Below, in pieces: positions 8,535 through 16,995 of a stretch of 38,825 nucleotides of DNA. The position numbers and the translations under genes were made by a program. This DNA is from Anaeromicrobium sediminis (GTDB lineage Bacteria; Bacillota; Clostridia; Peptostreptococcales; Thermotaleaceae). The notes under the pieces are model-generated. The model did not search any database. It was given only the letters and a program-made list of their open reading frames with translations, and was not told where the DNA came from. Numbering within the stretch: position 1 is the stretch's first letter; each line of letters opens with the position of its first letter. The DNA is taken from positions 1 through 38,825 of the forward strand of contig NZ_NIBG01000014.1 of NCBI RefSeq assembly GCF_002270055.1. The letters are read 5' to 3'.

Positions 8535-9743
8535 CTACGGCATAGTACTCATCATATCCAACATAGGCATTAGCATGGCAGTAACAATAGCTCCAACGAT
8601 AAATGACATAACTACAATCATGAGTGGCTCCATTAATTTAGTCATCTTTCCAATGGATGCTTCCACCTCTTCATCATAAAAGTTGGCTGTCTTATCTAAT
8701 ATATCATCTAATGTTCCTGATTCTTCACCAATGCGAATCATGGAATCAAGCATAGGCGGAAAAACACCAATTTCTTTAATAGGTGTTGCCAAATCGGCGC
8801 CCTTTCTCACTTCTTCCTTGGCTCTTAAAATCCCCTTTTCAACGATGACATTATCCACAACCCTTGATACAATATCTAATGCTTCCATAAGGGGAATACC
8901 ACTTGACAATAAAGTGGATAGGGTCCTAGTAAACCTTGATGTAATAACCTTTTGGGCAGTTCCCTTCACAACGGGAATTCTAAATTTTATATGGTCTATT
9001 AAAAATTTCACTTTGTCTGTTTTCACAATTTTTTGTATGCCATATAATGATAATATCACGAAAGTGACAAATATGTACCAATATGTTGTCATTATGTTAC
9101 TAATAAACAGCAAAATTCGTGTAGGAAGAGGAAGTTGAGCACCATTTCTTATAAACATATTTAAAAAGATGGGCATTACAACGGTTAACAAAAATATTAC
9201 TATAATAATTGATATAACACTTAAAATAATAGGATACATCATGGCTCCTTGTACCTTATTCCTAATATTATTTTCTTTCTCATAGTGGATAGCCATTCGA
9301 CCCATTATTACATCTAATGTACCACTAACTTCTCCAGTTTGTGCCATATTAATTAACAGGTCTGGGAAAACCTCTCTATGTTTTCTTAGGGATTCAGAAA
9401 ATGAAAATCCCTTTTGCACCTCTTCATGAACTTCCCCTATTACTTTTCTTAACCTTTTATTTTCTGTTTGAAGTCTTAATATGTCTAAACAATTTATTAT
9501 AGTAACCCCCGCATTGAGCATGGTATAAAATTGTCTACAAAATATGGCAATATCCTTAATCTTCACTTTCCCAAAAAGCCCTAAGCTTATTTTCTTACTT
9601 CCTTCTATAACTTCTTCCACCTTTATGGGAATGTTTTGATTTTCCCTAATCATCCTAATAACTGCTTGTTTATCCCTTGCTGTATATGTTCCTTCTATTT
9701 TTTCTCCTGTCTTACTAATTCCTTTATATTTGTAAGTGGGCAT
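8535..9743 (-). CDS. pilC: Type IV pilus inner-membrane platform protein PilC
   Basis: 402 residues with the start MPTYKYKGISKTGEKIEG, typical of PilC/GspF. Two repeated T2SSF domains follow, at about residues 65-190 (FCRQFYTMLNAGV, YPIILSVISIIIV) and about 270-395 (FTRTLSTLLSSGIPL, MTKLMEPLMIVVMSFIVGAIV), with three membrane helices. It forms the membrane platform on which PilB and PilT act. It lies 30 nt after pilT with a GGGGTGAG ribosome binding site. Confidence 0.95.
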   Translation of the reverse strand: MPTYKYKGISKTGEKIEGTYTARDKQAVIRMIRENQNIPIKVEEVIEGSKKISLGLFGKVKIKDIAIFCRQFYTMLNAGVTIINCLDILRLQTENKRLRKVIGEVHEEVQKGFSFSESLRKHREVFPDLLINMAQTGEVSGTLDVIMGRMAIHYEKENNIRNKVQGAMMYPIILSVISIIIVIFLLTVVMPIFLNMFIRNGAQLPLPTRILLFISNIMTTYWYIFVTFVILSLYGIQKIVKTDKVKFLIDHIKFRIPVVKGTAQKVITSRFTRTLSTLLSSGIPLMEALDIVSRVVDNVIVEKGILRAKEEVRKGADLATPIKEIGVFPPMLDSMIRIGEESGTLDDILDKTANFYDEEVEASIGKMTKLMEPLMIVVMSFIVGAIVTAMLMPMLDMMSTMP

Positions 9744-9773
9744 ATACTCACCCCTTGTTTTTTGTATTATTTA

Positions 9774-10829
9774 TTATATAGTCATATAAGTTGACAACCT
9801 ATCAGAATCTACTGCACAGTTTAATGCTGCTTTTTTATCTATTACTAAGTTATTGTATAATTCAAGCAAGGAATTATCCATAGTCCTCATGCCAAACTTT
9901 TTACCTGTCTGAATACTACTTTGAAGTTGATGGGTTTTTCCTTCTCTAATCAAGTTTCTTATGGCTGTTGTTGCTGTCATAATCTCTAGTGCTGCCACAC
10001 GACCACTTCCATCAGACTTTTCTAGTAGTTGTTGTGAAACAATTCCTTCTAGTACACTAGATAATTGTACTCTAACTTGCTGTTGTTGATTAGGAGGGAA
10101 AATATCAACAATTCTATCAATCGTTTTTGCAGCCCCTATAGTATGTAATGTGGAAAGTACCAAGTGTCCCGTTTCAGCTGCTGTAATGGCTATACTAATA
10201 GTTTCTAAATCTCTCATTTCTCCTACTAGTATTACATCTGGATCCTGCCTTAATGCGGCCCTTAGTGCATTGGAAAAGTTCTGAGAATCATTCCCTATTT
10301 CCCTTTGATTCACAATACTCTTATTGTGTTTATGTAGATATTCAATAGGATCTTCAAGGGTTAAAATATGGCAACTTCTTTCCTTATTTATACAATCTAT
10401 AATTGAAGCCAAAGTAGTAGATTTACCACTTCCAGTGGGACCTGTAACTAATATGAGACCCCTCTGTTTATGGGCTAATTCCCTAATAACAGGAGGAAGA
10501 CCCAGTTTTTCAATAGTGGGCACACTTGATGCCACACTCCTTAAGGCAATTCCACAGCTTCCCCTCTGCTTGTACACATTGGCCCTAAACCTACCTATTC
10601 CTGGATGGGAAAATGAAAAATCTATTTCCCCCTTTTTTTGTAACTCTTCTTTTTGACTTTCTGTTAGAATCTCTTCCGCTAAAGAGATAGTATCTTCTGG
10701 AAGCAAAGATTCTTCACTTAATCTCTCTAGATTTCCATTTATTCTTGCAACAGGAGGTACAGCTACTGTTATATGTATATCAGATGCCTTTACTTCAACT
10801 GCTTTTTTCAATATGTCTAATATTTTCAT
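9774..10829 (-). CDS. pilT: Type IV pilus retraction ATPase PilT
   Basis: 351 residues. Walker A GPTGSGKST lies at residues 130-138, followed by an Asp box (ILTLEDPIEYLH), Walker B (DVILVGEMRDLETI) and a His box (TGHLVLSTLHT). The C-terminal AIRNLIREGK helix is a PilT signature that separates it from PilB. A hexameric cytoplasmic ATPase, it disassembles the fibre and drives twitching. It begins 10 nt after pilB with an AGGTGG ribosome binding site. Its presence means that these pili should be retractable. Confidence 0.95.
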   Translation of the reverse strand: MKILDILKKAVEVKASDIHITVAVPPVARINGNLERLSEESLLPEDTISLAEEILTESQKEELQKKGEIDFSFSHPGIGRFRANVYKQRGSCGIALRSVASSVPTIEKLGLPPVIRELAHKQRGLILVTGPTGSGKSTTLASIIDCINKERSCHILTLEDPIEYLHKHNKSIVNQREIGNDSQNFSNALRAALRQDPDVILVGEMRDLETISIAITAAETGHLVLSTLHTIGAAKTIDRIVDIFPPNQQQQVRVQLSSVLEGIVSQQLLEKSDGSGRVAALEIMTATTAIRNLIREGKTHQLQSSIQTGKKFGMRTMDNSLLELYNNLVIDKKAALNCAVDSDRLSTYMTI

Positions 10830-10839
10830 ACTACACCAC

Positions 10840-12519
10840 CTAATCTATACTATAGGCTACCCTTGTTAATTCTTCTATGGTTGTAACACCTGCCAATACA
10901 AGTTCTTTACAACTTTCTTTTAAAGTAACCATTCCTTGTTCCACAGCTTTTTCCCTTAAAATATCTATACTGTCCCTTTGGTCAATATGGATTCTTATAT
11001 CCTTATTTACAGTCATAATTTCATGAACAGCTATTCTTCCCTTATAGCCTGTCCCATTACAATAGCTACATCCTTTTCCTTTATACAATGTATAATCATC
11101 TGTAGTATTTAACAGCTTTTTTTCAGTCTCATTTGGTATGTATGAATCTTTACAATCATTACAAATTTTTCTTACTAATCTTTGAGATATTACCCCAACA
11201 ATAGCTGAAGAAACTAAATATGGTTCTATGCCCATATCTATGATACGTGCTATAGTTGAAGGTGAATCATTAGTATGCATGGTACTTAAAACAAGGTGTC
11301 CCGTAATAGATGCCCTAACGGCTATTTCTGCAGTTTCTGAATCTCTTATTTCTCCAACCATGATCGTATCAGGATCCTGCCTTAGAATAGATCTTAGGGC
11401 ACTTGCAAAGGTCATATTTGCCTTTACATTTACCTGGACTTGATTTATTCCATCCAATCTATACTCTACTGGATCTTCTACTGTAATGATGTTTTTCTCC
11501 AACTGATTGAGTTCCCTAAGAATAGTATAAAGGGTAGTAGTCTTCCCACTACCTGTTGGCCCTGTAACTAAAATAATTCCAGTGGGATTTTTAATTACCC
11601 TTTCAAGGAGTTCTACATTTTTTGTTGAAAAACCTAACTTACTCTTTGACATAAAAAAGTTACTTCTATCTAACAATCGAATAACTATTTTTTCTCCATA
11701 GACAGTTGGTAACACAGAAATACGCAAATCAATTTCTTTTCCATCCACAGTTGTTTCAACTCTGCCATCCTGAGGAATTCTCTTCTCAGCAATATTCATT
11801 TTCCCCATTATTTTAATTCTCGTAACAATTGCAGAGTGGGTAGATTTTTCAGGAGACATAATCTCTTGGAGTACTCCATCTACTCTAAATCGTACTCTCA
11901 CTCTACTTTCAAAGGGTTCTATATGAATATCACTAGCCTTTGCTTTCACTGCTTGTCTAATAATAGAATTAACTAATCTTACAACAGGTGCATTGTTGAT
12001 TTCATTGATACTTTCTTCATCTATGTCCGTATAATCATCCTTAATATATTGGTTTTTAAAATCTTCAACTGCCTTTTCTGCCCTCACATTACCATAATAA
12101 CGGTCAATGGCATTTAAAATATTCTGTCTGGAAGCAATTACAGGTTGTACCTCTAGACCTGTGGCAATTCTCACATCGTCCATAGCGAAAATGTTAAGAG
12201 GATCAGTCATGGCTACAATCAATTTTCCACTTTCCTTTTTTACAGGTATTATTAAATGTCTTTTGGCTAGACTTTCATTAATCAATCGTGGAATTTTAAA
12301 ATCAATATATTGTTTTTCAAGATCCATATGAGGAATTCCCAATTGAATTTCTAAAACTTCCATCATTTGATTCTCTTCTACAAATCCTTCATCGATCAAA
12401 ATCTCTCCCATTTTTTTCCCTGAAGTCCTTTGTAATTTCAATGCTTCTTTCAGCTGTTCTTCCGTAATAAACCCAGCATTAATTAGCAAATCTCCTAGTC
12501 TTTTCCTTTTCTCAACCAT
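10840..12519 (-). CDS. pilB: Type IV pilus extension ATPase PilB with MshEN (c-di-GMP-binding type) N-terminus
   Basis: About 559 residues. The N-terminal domain has two copies of the MshEN pattern: RLGDLLINAGFITEEQLKEA ending in a Gln (RLGxxLxxxGx6LxxxLxxQ), then a second starting KMGEILIDEGF. In MshE/PilB proteins this binds c-di-GMP. The ATPase core follows with GPTGSGKTTT, Asp boxes, GEIRDSETAE and a zinc site made of two CxxC pairs (CNDC and CSYC). An ATG at 12525 touches the AGGTGG ribosome binding site. The ATG at 12519 has the proper 6-nt spacing and is preferred. It is the first gene of the operon, behind a leader and terminator. Confidence 0.93.
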   Translation of the reverse strand: MVEKRKRLGDLLINAGFITEEQLKEALKLQRTSGKKMGEILIDEGFVEENQMMEVLEIQLGIPHMDLEKQYIDFKIPRLINESLAKRHLIIPVKKESGKLIVAMTDPLNIFAMDDVRIATGLEVQPVIASRQNILNAIDRYYGNVRAEKAVEDFKNQYIKDDYTDIDEESINEINNAPVVRLVNSIIRQAVKAKASDIHIEPFESRVRVRFRVDGVLQEIMSPEKSTHSAIVTRIKIMGKMNIAEKRIPQDGRVETTVDGKEIDLRISVLPTVYGEKIVIRLLDRSNFFMSKSKLGFSTKNVELLERVIKNPTGIILVTGPTGSGKTTTLYTILRELNQLEKNIITVEDPVEYRLDGINQVQVNVKANMTFASALRSILRQDPDTIMVGEIRDSETAEIAVRASITGHLVLSTMHTNDSPSTIARIIDMGIEPYLVSSAIVGVISQRLVRKICNDCKDSYIPNETEKKLLNTTDDYTLYKGKGCSYCNGTGYKGRIAVHEIMTVNKDIRIHIDQRDSIDILREKAVEQGMVTLKESCKELVLAGVTTIEELTRVAYSID

Positions 12520-12550
12520 AGCCATCCACCTAAGTTTTATATTTTTATTT

Positions 12551-12585
12551 AAAATAAAAGGCCAACTATATTTATATAGTTAGCC
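12551..12585 (-). terminator. Intrinsic terminator in the pilB leader (attenuator)
   Basis: On the minus strand GGCTAACTATA (12585-12575), loop TAAA, and TATAGTTGGCC (12570-12560) form an 11-bp stem with one U-G pair, followed by TTTTATTTT. It lies between the promoter at 12668-12697 and the pilB start, so by default it would stop transcription before the operon. The first stem bases can pair instead with an upstream AGCCG (12611-12607), giving a simple anti-terminator. Confidence 0.85.
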
Positions 12586-12650
12586 GGTTACGTCACTGCA
12601 TTCACACGGCTTAGACGTCCACATATATCCGTGTTTCATATGCTCTCATA
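12586..12650 (-). promoter_or_regulatory. Candidate riboswitch-like aptamer (H-type pseudoknot) in the pilB leader
   Basis: On the minus-strand RNA a small hairpin (AUAUG, loop AGAG, CAUAU) is followed by stem 1, ACACGG (12634-12629) with CCGUGU (12609-12604). The loop of stem 1 contains ACGUC (12618-12614), which pairs with GACGU (12594-12590) downstream, making an H-type pseudoknot. The terminator follows at once. This order of promoter, compact pseudoknot, terminator and gene is seen directly and is what riboswitches look like. I could not match it to either c-di-GMP class or another family from memory. The ligand is unknown. Confidence 0.6.
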
Positions 12651-12667
12651 TATTATTTACTTAATTA

Positions 12668-12697
12668 ATTATACTATATTAACCGTTAATGTTTCAA
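12668..12697 (-). promoter_or_regulatory. Sigma-A promoter of the pilus operon
   Basis: Minus strand -35 TTGAAA (12697-12692), 18-nt spacer, -10 TATAAT (12673-12668). The predicted start is near 12661, giving a leader of about 140 nt before pilB. Confidence 0.75.
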
Positions 12698-12733
12698 CCA
12701 TCTTATGTAAATTCGACAATATATTACCACATG

Positions 12734-12767
12734 AAAAAACTAGAAAATAAAAGGTTTTATCTTCTAG
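12734..12767 (-). terminator. Terminator after the DUF1904 gene
   Basis: Minus-strand CTAGAAGATAAAA and TTTTATTTTCTAG form a 13-bp stem with one G-U pair, loop CC, then TTTTTTC. It separates the upstream adh unit from the pilus promoter. Confidence 0.8.
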
Positions 12768-12797
12768 CTTTTTACTTTAGTATTCCTACTAAAATAT

Positions 12798-13124
12798 TTA
12801 AAAATGTTCTCCATTTTCATAATACAACTCTTTATCTAAATTAGTAAACATTACACAGACATCTTCATAGTCAAACTTATTTACTCTCTCAGTAATTGCC
12901 TTTGCTACTTTAGTTCTCACTTCTTCTCCCCTTTCAAACCAAAGGACATCTATAAAGGGATAGGCAGAATCTTCTTCTCCATCTACTATGAATGTAGTAT
13001 TTATACACTCTAGTGTAAAATAGTCCCTAGGACATTCTATTATTTTCTCTAAGTCATCTATTAGTTCTTTACTAATTTCTTTTATATTCTCTTTCTCCAT
13101 TCCTCTAACTCTTATATGTGGCAT
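12798..13124 (-). CDS. DUF1904 family protein, tautomerase-like fold
   Basis: 108 residues starting MPHIRVRGM. The Pro after Met and the beta-alpha-beta layout resemble 4-oxalocrotonate tautomerase/MIF proteins, in which Pro1 is the catalytic base. The sequence matches the DUF1904 family as I remember it (FIDVLWFERG near the middle, AKAITERVN helix). The function of the family is not known. It lies 11 nt after the polysaccharide deacetylase, with an AGGAGG ribosome binding site, and a terminator follows. It is probably the last gene of the crp-adh-deacetylase unit. Confidence 0.75.
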   Translation of the reverse strand: MPHIRVRGMEKENIKEISKELIDDLEKIIECPRDYFTLECINTTFIVDGEEDSAYPFIDVLWFERGEEVRTKVAKAITERVNKFDYEDVCVMFTNLDKELYYENGEHF

Positions 13125-13135
13125 AGATAAACCTC

Positions 13136-14065
13136 CTAAAAATTCATTTTTCCAGTTTTTTTATACGACAAAAAATTTTCCAGTTCTTTTATCCTCTCTT
13201 CACTAGATTCTACTTTGTAAAATGGAATCTTTTTTATTTTTAATTGAGTAATTAATATCTTTCTCATAAGCACAGGAGATTTCACTCCTCCAACCATATT
13301 TATTCTCCTTAAAGAAAATAATTCATCACTTATGCTAGATACGCCTCTTTTTCCAGTTAGACTTCCCTTTATACCTAGCTCTTCTAACATCTTCTCGGTT
13401 TCGCTGTTGTAAATTCCATAAGGATATGTATATATGGTTATATCTTTTCCCGTATGTTCCTTTACTCTATCCATAATAGCCTGTGTATCAGATTTAAACC
13501 TAGCCGTATAATGTTCATTATTTTCCTTCTCCATCTTACCTACACCCCTAGGGCTATTTATTTCATCTCCCCAGTTATGAAGTCCATATGAATGGGATTG
13601 TATTTCTATTACTCCACTATCACTCATTTCCTTGATTTTGTCCCAAGTGAGCATAAAATTATAACCACTATTACTTGACTCATCTATAAGACTTCCTACT
13701 ATGGAAATTACACCTTTCATTTCTAACTCTTTTAGTATGTGATATGCATAAGTATAATTACTCATATATCCATCATCAAAGGTGACTACTATAGGATTTT
13801 CAGGCAAATTTCTTTTTCCTTCCCTATAATCTATTAAGTCTCTAAAATTTACCGTATTGTATCCCATGGCCTTTAAATAAAGCATGTCCTCATAAAATTT
13901 TTCTGGTGTTATGGTTATAGCTGATAGTTCATCTTCATTCTTTGATATATGATGATATGTTAATATGGGAATTCTATTTTTATCATTAGATATGTATATG
14001 GCTCCTAGGCTAACTATAATAAAACTTATTAGTAATATCCATGCTGCAGTTTTTCTCTTAGTCAT
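13136..14065 (-). CDS. Membrane-anchored polysaccharide deacetylase (NodB homology domain)
   Basis: 309 residues. Residues about 8-25 form an uncleaved membrane anchor. The carbohydrate esterase 4 motifs follow: TFDDG (Asp97 and Asp98), H158 and H163 in the SHSYGLH metal site, and TYPYG (motif 3 region). The early ILTYHHI is typical of the PgaB/IcaB-like branch, which removes acetyl groups from cell-surface N-acetylglucosamine polymers or peptidoglycan. It would act outside the membrane. It is 56 nt after the alcohol dehydrogenase and may be co-transcribed. The substrate cannot be told from sequence. The ribosome binding site is AAGGGG. Confidence 0.88.
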   Translation of the reverse strand: MTKRKTAAWILLISFIIVSLGAIYISNDKNRIPILTYHHISKNEDELSAITITPEKFYEDMLYLKAMGYNTVNFRDLIDYREGKRNLPENPIVVTFDDGYMSNYTYAYHILKELEMKGVISIVGSLIDESSNSGYNFMLTWDKIKEMSDSGVIEIQSHSYGLHNWGDEINSPRGVGKMEKENNEHYTARFKSDTQAIMDRVKEHTGKDITIYTYPYGIYNSETEKMLEELGIKGSLTGKRGVSSISDELFSLRRINMVGGVKSPVLMRKILITQLKIKKIPFYKVESSEERIKELENFLSYKKTGKMNF

Positions 14066-14121
14066 TTTTTTACCCCTTATTCCCTTTTAAACATATTTAA
14101 AAAATTTATTTTTTTCATACT

Positions 14122-15294
14122 TTAAAGAGATTTTTCATAAATTCTCTTTAAATCTTCTTCATTTAATTCTTTTAATGTTAGCTTTATACACCCTATCATA
14201 GTTCTAAAAGTGTCCTTTACTAATGGATCTATCATATCCTTAGTAACACCTAAATCACTTAAAGTCTCTGTAGCTCCTATATTATTTAGTACTTCTTTTA
14301 ATGCTACAGATGATTTAGCTGCCGCTTCTTCTTTACTTAAATTAGAAGTATGAAATCCTAAAAGTTCCGTTAAAGATGCATACCTATCTATGTGTCCATC
14401 CCAAGTTTCTTCTAAAAAAGCTACTCCCAATGTGGCCAATGTGGCTCCATGTGCTGAATTAGTATGACCGCTTACAGGATGGCCCATTCCATGAATCCCT
14501 ATAGTTCCCCCATGGGTAATAGCTATTCCTGCCAATGTATTGGCCCAAGCCATCTTTTCTCTAGCCTCTATATTAGTCCCATCTTCTAATACTTTATGTA
14601 AATTATTAAGTACTAAACTTATTGCTTCCTTTGCATACATATCTGTAAATGGTGTAGCACCCTTTGATATGTATGCCTCTATGGCATGGAATAACACATC
14701 AATTCCTGTATTTTTAGTAATGCTCTTAGGTACACTTACCATTAATTCTGGATCTACTATGGATACTTTAGGATATAAACATCTATGTCCTATACCTGGT
14801 TTTTCTTTAGTGATAGGATTAGTTATTACACTAAACATGGTTACCTCAGAGCCAGTTCCCGCCGTAGTACTTATGGCAACTATAGGTAGTGCACCTTTTA
14901 TGCCTCTCATGTTAGCACGTTCTCCACCAGGAAGATAATCTTCTATAATGCCTCCATTAGCCACAACTAAAGCTATGGCCTTAGCTGCATCCATCGAACT
15001 TCCTCCACCTAATCCAATTACAAAATCACATTTTTCTTCTTTAGCTAGAGTTACCATATCATTTATATAGTTAGTTTTAGGGTTAGGATCTACCCCTTCA
15101 TTTACAACTACTTCCACACTGCCTTCATTAAGGAGTTTTACAACCCTATCTAATATACCCGTTTTTCTCATGCTACTTTTCCCAGTAACTAATAATGCCT
15201 TTTTCCCAATACGCTTTCCTACTTTAGATAATCTATTTAAAGAACCACATCCAAAGATTACATCTGTGGGAATACTAAATTGAAATTTGTTCAT
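14122..15294 (-). CDS. Iron-containing alcohol dehydrogenase
   Basis: 390 residues. The NAD(P)-binding half has GLGGGSSMDAAKAIA (the GGGS motif) and STTAGTGSEVT. The metal half has DVLFHAIEA and GMGHPVSG followed by AHG, supplying the Asp-His-His-His iron ligands. This group includes clostridial butanol/ethanol dehydrogenases and 1,3-propanediol dehydrogenase; the exact alcohol is not decidable. A GTG at 15303 overlaps the GGGGTG ribosome binding site, while the ATG at 15294 has 6-nt spacing, so 15294 is used. It is preceded at 48 nt by a Crp/Fnr regulator on the same strand, so control by redox or gas signals is a fair guess. Confidence 0.92.
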   Translation of the reverse strand: MNKFQFSIPTDVIFGCGSLNRLSKVGKRIGKKALLVTGKSSMRKTGILDRVVKLLNEGSVEVVVNEGVDPNPKTNYINDMVTLAKEEKCDFVIGLGGGSSMDAAKAIALVVANGGIIEDYLPGGERANMRGIKGALPIVAISTTAGTGSEVTMFSVITNPITKEKPGIGHRCLYPKVSIVDPELMVSVPKSITKNTGIDVLFHAIEAYISKGATPFTDMYAKEAISLVLNNLHKVLEDGTNIEAREKMAWANTLAGIAITHGGTIGIHGMGHPVSGHTNSAHGATLATLGVAFLEETWDGHIDRYASLTELLGFHTSNLSKEEAAAKSSVALKEVLNNIGATETLSDLGVTKDMIDPLVKDTFRTMIGCIKLTLKELNEEDLKRIYEKSL

Positions 15295-15342
15295 ACATGT
15301 CACCCCTATTTACTTGTTGTTTGTTAATTAATAACCATTCTA

Positions 15343-16020
15343 TTATATCAAAATATCCTCAATAGTACGTATATCTTTTATTGTTATAGTGCTTCTGTCA
15401 AAGTCTATTAAACCTTCATCCCTCAATTTTATCATTTCTCTAGATAAGGAAGGCCTCTGAACACCTATATACTTAGCTAGTCCCTCCCTAGACATACTTA
15501 GCTTTATTTTTAAACTCTTTTGCTTTTTATGTTCTTCAAATAGATAAAAGCATATTTTTTCCCTTAAGGTATCTAAGGATAACTCTTTTACTTTTTTGTT
15601 TAGCATTAATACCTTATTAGACAATAGATTCATGAAATTTTTAAGTATGATTTCATTTTGACTACATAGTTTTACAATCTCTTCTTTGGAAATGAAAATT
15701 ATTTTAGATTTAGTAACAGATATGACAGTAGCTGGATATTGATTAAAATTAGAAAACATTATGGCTTCTCCAAATATGTGTGCCTTTTTTAATTGAGTTA
15801 ATGTTACATTCTTACCACTTGAATAAATTTTTCTTATTTCCACAGTTCCATCTATTATTATGCCTAATAAATTACAATCATCTTCCTCAAAGGCCACCAT
15901 AGAATCTTTACCATATTCTTCAATTTTATAATTAATCCTACTAATTATATTTTCTATTTCATCCTCATCTACACCCTTAAATAACATACACTTATTCAAT
16001 ATTCCTATTACATCATTCAT
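15343..16020 (-). CDS. Crp/Fnr family transcriptional regulator
   Basis: 225 residues. The N-terminal cyclic-nucleotide-binding-type beta barrel (about 10-120, with LGIIIDGTVEIRK and HIFGEAIMF) is followed by the long dimer helix. The C-terminal winged helix has SREGLAKYIGVQRPSLSREM as recognition helices. There is no N-terminal Cys cluster, so it does not hold an Fnr-type iron-sulfur centre. An ATG at 16041 lies in frame, but GGAG is 9 nt before the ATG at 16020, which is preferred. It is divergent from the ferredoxin gene, and a TGTAA-N6-TTACA palindrome lies between them, the type of site such proteins bind. Confidence 0.9.
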   Translation of the reverse strand: MNDVIGILNKCMLFKGVDEDEIENIISRINYKIEEYGKDSMVAFEEDDCNLLGIIIDGTVEIRKIYSSGKNVTLTQLKKAHIFGEAIMFSNFNQYPATVISVTKSKIIFISKEEIVKLCSQNEIILKNFMNLLSNKVLMLNKKVKELSLDTLREKICFYLFEEHKKQKSLKIKLSMSREGLAKYIGVQRPSLSREMIKLRDEGLIDFDRSTITIKDIRTIEDILI

Positions 16021-16085
16021 AAATATTTCTCCTTTTTTCATTTTTCAAAACACATAATACTTATTATACCCTGTATTTTTTGTTC

Positions 16086-16101
16086 TGTAACATTTATTAC
16101 A
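16086..16101. promoter_or_regulatory. Crp/Fnr-type operator
   Basis: TGTAACATTTATTACA is a perfect TGTAA/TTACA inverted repeat with 6-nt spacer, in the crp-ferredoxin divergent gap. A -10 TATACT at 16123-16128 puts the predicted start near 16135, so the operator centre is near -41.5, the class II activator position. The start site is predicted, not measured. Confidence 0.6.
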
Positions 16102-16168
16102 TACATGGGTCTTTATTATAAGTATACTATAGTCATGAAGTAACATTAACAAGAGGAGGTAATTAATA

Positions 16169-16885
16169 ATGAAAAGAAAAATAATTCATATAGATCAAGA
16201 TAAATGTAACGGATGTAGATTATGTGTAGATGCCTGTCATGAGGGCGCTATCCAAATGATAGATAATAAGGCCCAACTGGTAAGTGATAAATACTGCGAT
16301 GGACTTGGAGATTGTCTTCCTGTCTGTCCTACAGATGCTATTAAAATGATAGAAAGGGAAGCAGATGCTTTTGATGAAGAAGCTGTAAAAGAGAGAATGG
16401 AGATGAAGAAAAAGATGAAAGCAATGCCTTGTGGTTGTCCTGGAACTCACGCTAAAAAAATTGAGAAAAAAGCACCTATGGTATCTAAGACAGAAAGTAC
16501 TCAAAAAAATAGTTTTTTACCATCTCAATTAAATCAATGGCCTATACAACTTAGATTAGTAAACCCTGATAATGATTATTTTGAAGGAGCTAACTTATTA
16601 GTTGCAGCTGATTGTACGGCATTTTCTTATGGTAACTTCCATGAGGATTTCATTAAGGATCACATAACTGTAATAGGTTGTCCTAAGTTAGACGATAATA
16701 ATTACAATGTGGAAAAATTAACTGCCATAATAAAGAACAATGATATTAAGAGTATAAAAGTAGCTAGAATGGAAGTTCCTTGTTGTACAGGAATGACTAA
16801 GGCAGTAAAAGAAGCCATGCTAAATGCTAGAAAGATTGTAGATTATAAAGAGGTTATAATAGGTTTAGACGGAACTATTAGATAG
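16169..16885 (+). CDS. 2[4Fe-4S] ferredoxin-domain protein with extra C-terminal Cys domain
   Basis: 238 residues. Cluster 1 is CNGCRLCVDAC followed by H. Cluster 2 has the variant CDGLGDCLPVCP, as seen in a known clostridial/archaeal ferredoxin group. A CGCPG motif follows near residue 88-92. The C-terminal domain (about 115-238) has AADCTAFSYGNFH, VIGCPKLDD and PCCTGMTKAVKEA, giving more conserved Cys residues that may hold a further centre. It is a cytoplasmic electron carrier or oxidoreductase module; the partner is unknown. The ribosome binding site is AGGAGG. It is divergent from, and likely controlled by, the Crp/Fnr protein. Confidence 0.85.
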   Translation: MKRKIIHIDQDKCNGCRLCVDACHEGAIQMIDNKAQLVSDKYCDGLGDCLPVCPTDAIKMIEREADAFDEEAVKERMEMKKKMKAMPCGCPGTHAKKIEKKAPMVSKTESTQKNSFLPSQLNQWPIQLRLVNPDNDYFEGANLLVAADCTAFSYGNFHEDFIKDHITVIGCPKLDDNNYNVEKLTAIIKNNDIKSIKVARMEVPCCTGMTKAVKEAMLNARKIVDYKEVIIGLDGTIR

Positions 16886-16892
16886 TACCATG

Positions 16893-16923
16893 GGACTGTA
16901 ATTTATTACAGTCCTATTTTTTT
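16893..16923 (+). terminator. Terminator after the ferredoxin gene
   Basis: GGACTGTAA, loop TTTA, TTACAGTCC (9-bp perfect stem), then TATTTTTTT. Confidence 0.9.
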
Positions 16924-16995
16924 ACTCTTATTTCTTTACAATTACTTACAAAATTAGTATCTTAGTATTAGACGCTTTAATGAGGGGGACATTTC

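Noticed and set aside
8683-9138. 151-codon open frame on the plus strand opposite pilC
   Set aside because: No ribosome binding site, no recognisable domain, and it lies fully antisense to a conserved gene.
12586-12650. pilB leader as a c-di-GMP-I or c-di-GMP-II riboswitch
   Set aside because: A GGACG...AAGCC stretch and an AGUG...AACCG stretch faintly recall the two classes, but the GNRA tetraloop, the GGCAAACC strand and the GGGCACUUGA segment are not there. Left as an unidentified candidate.
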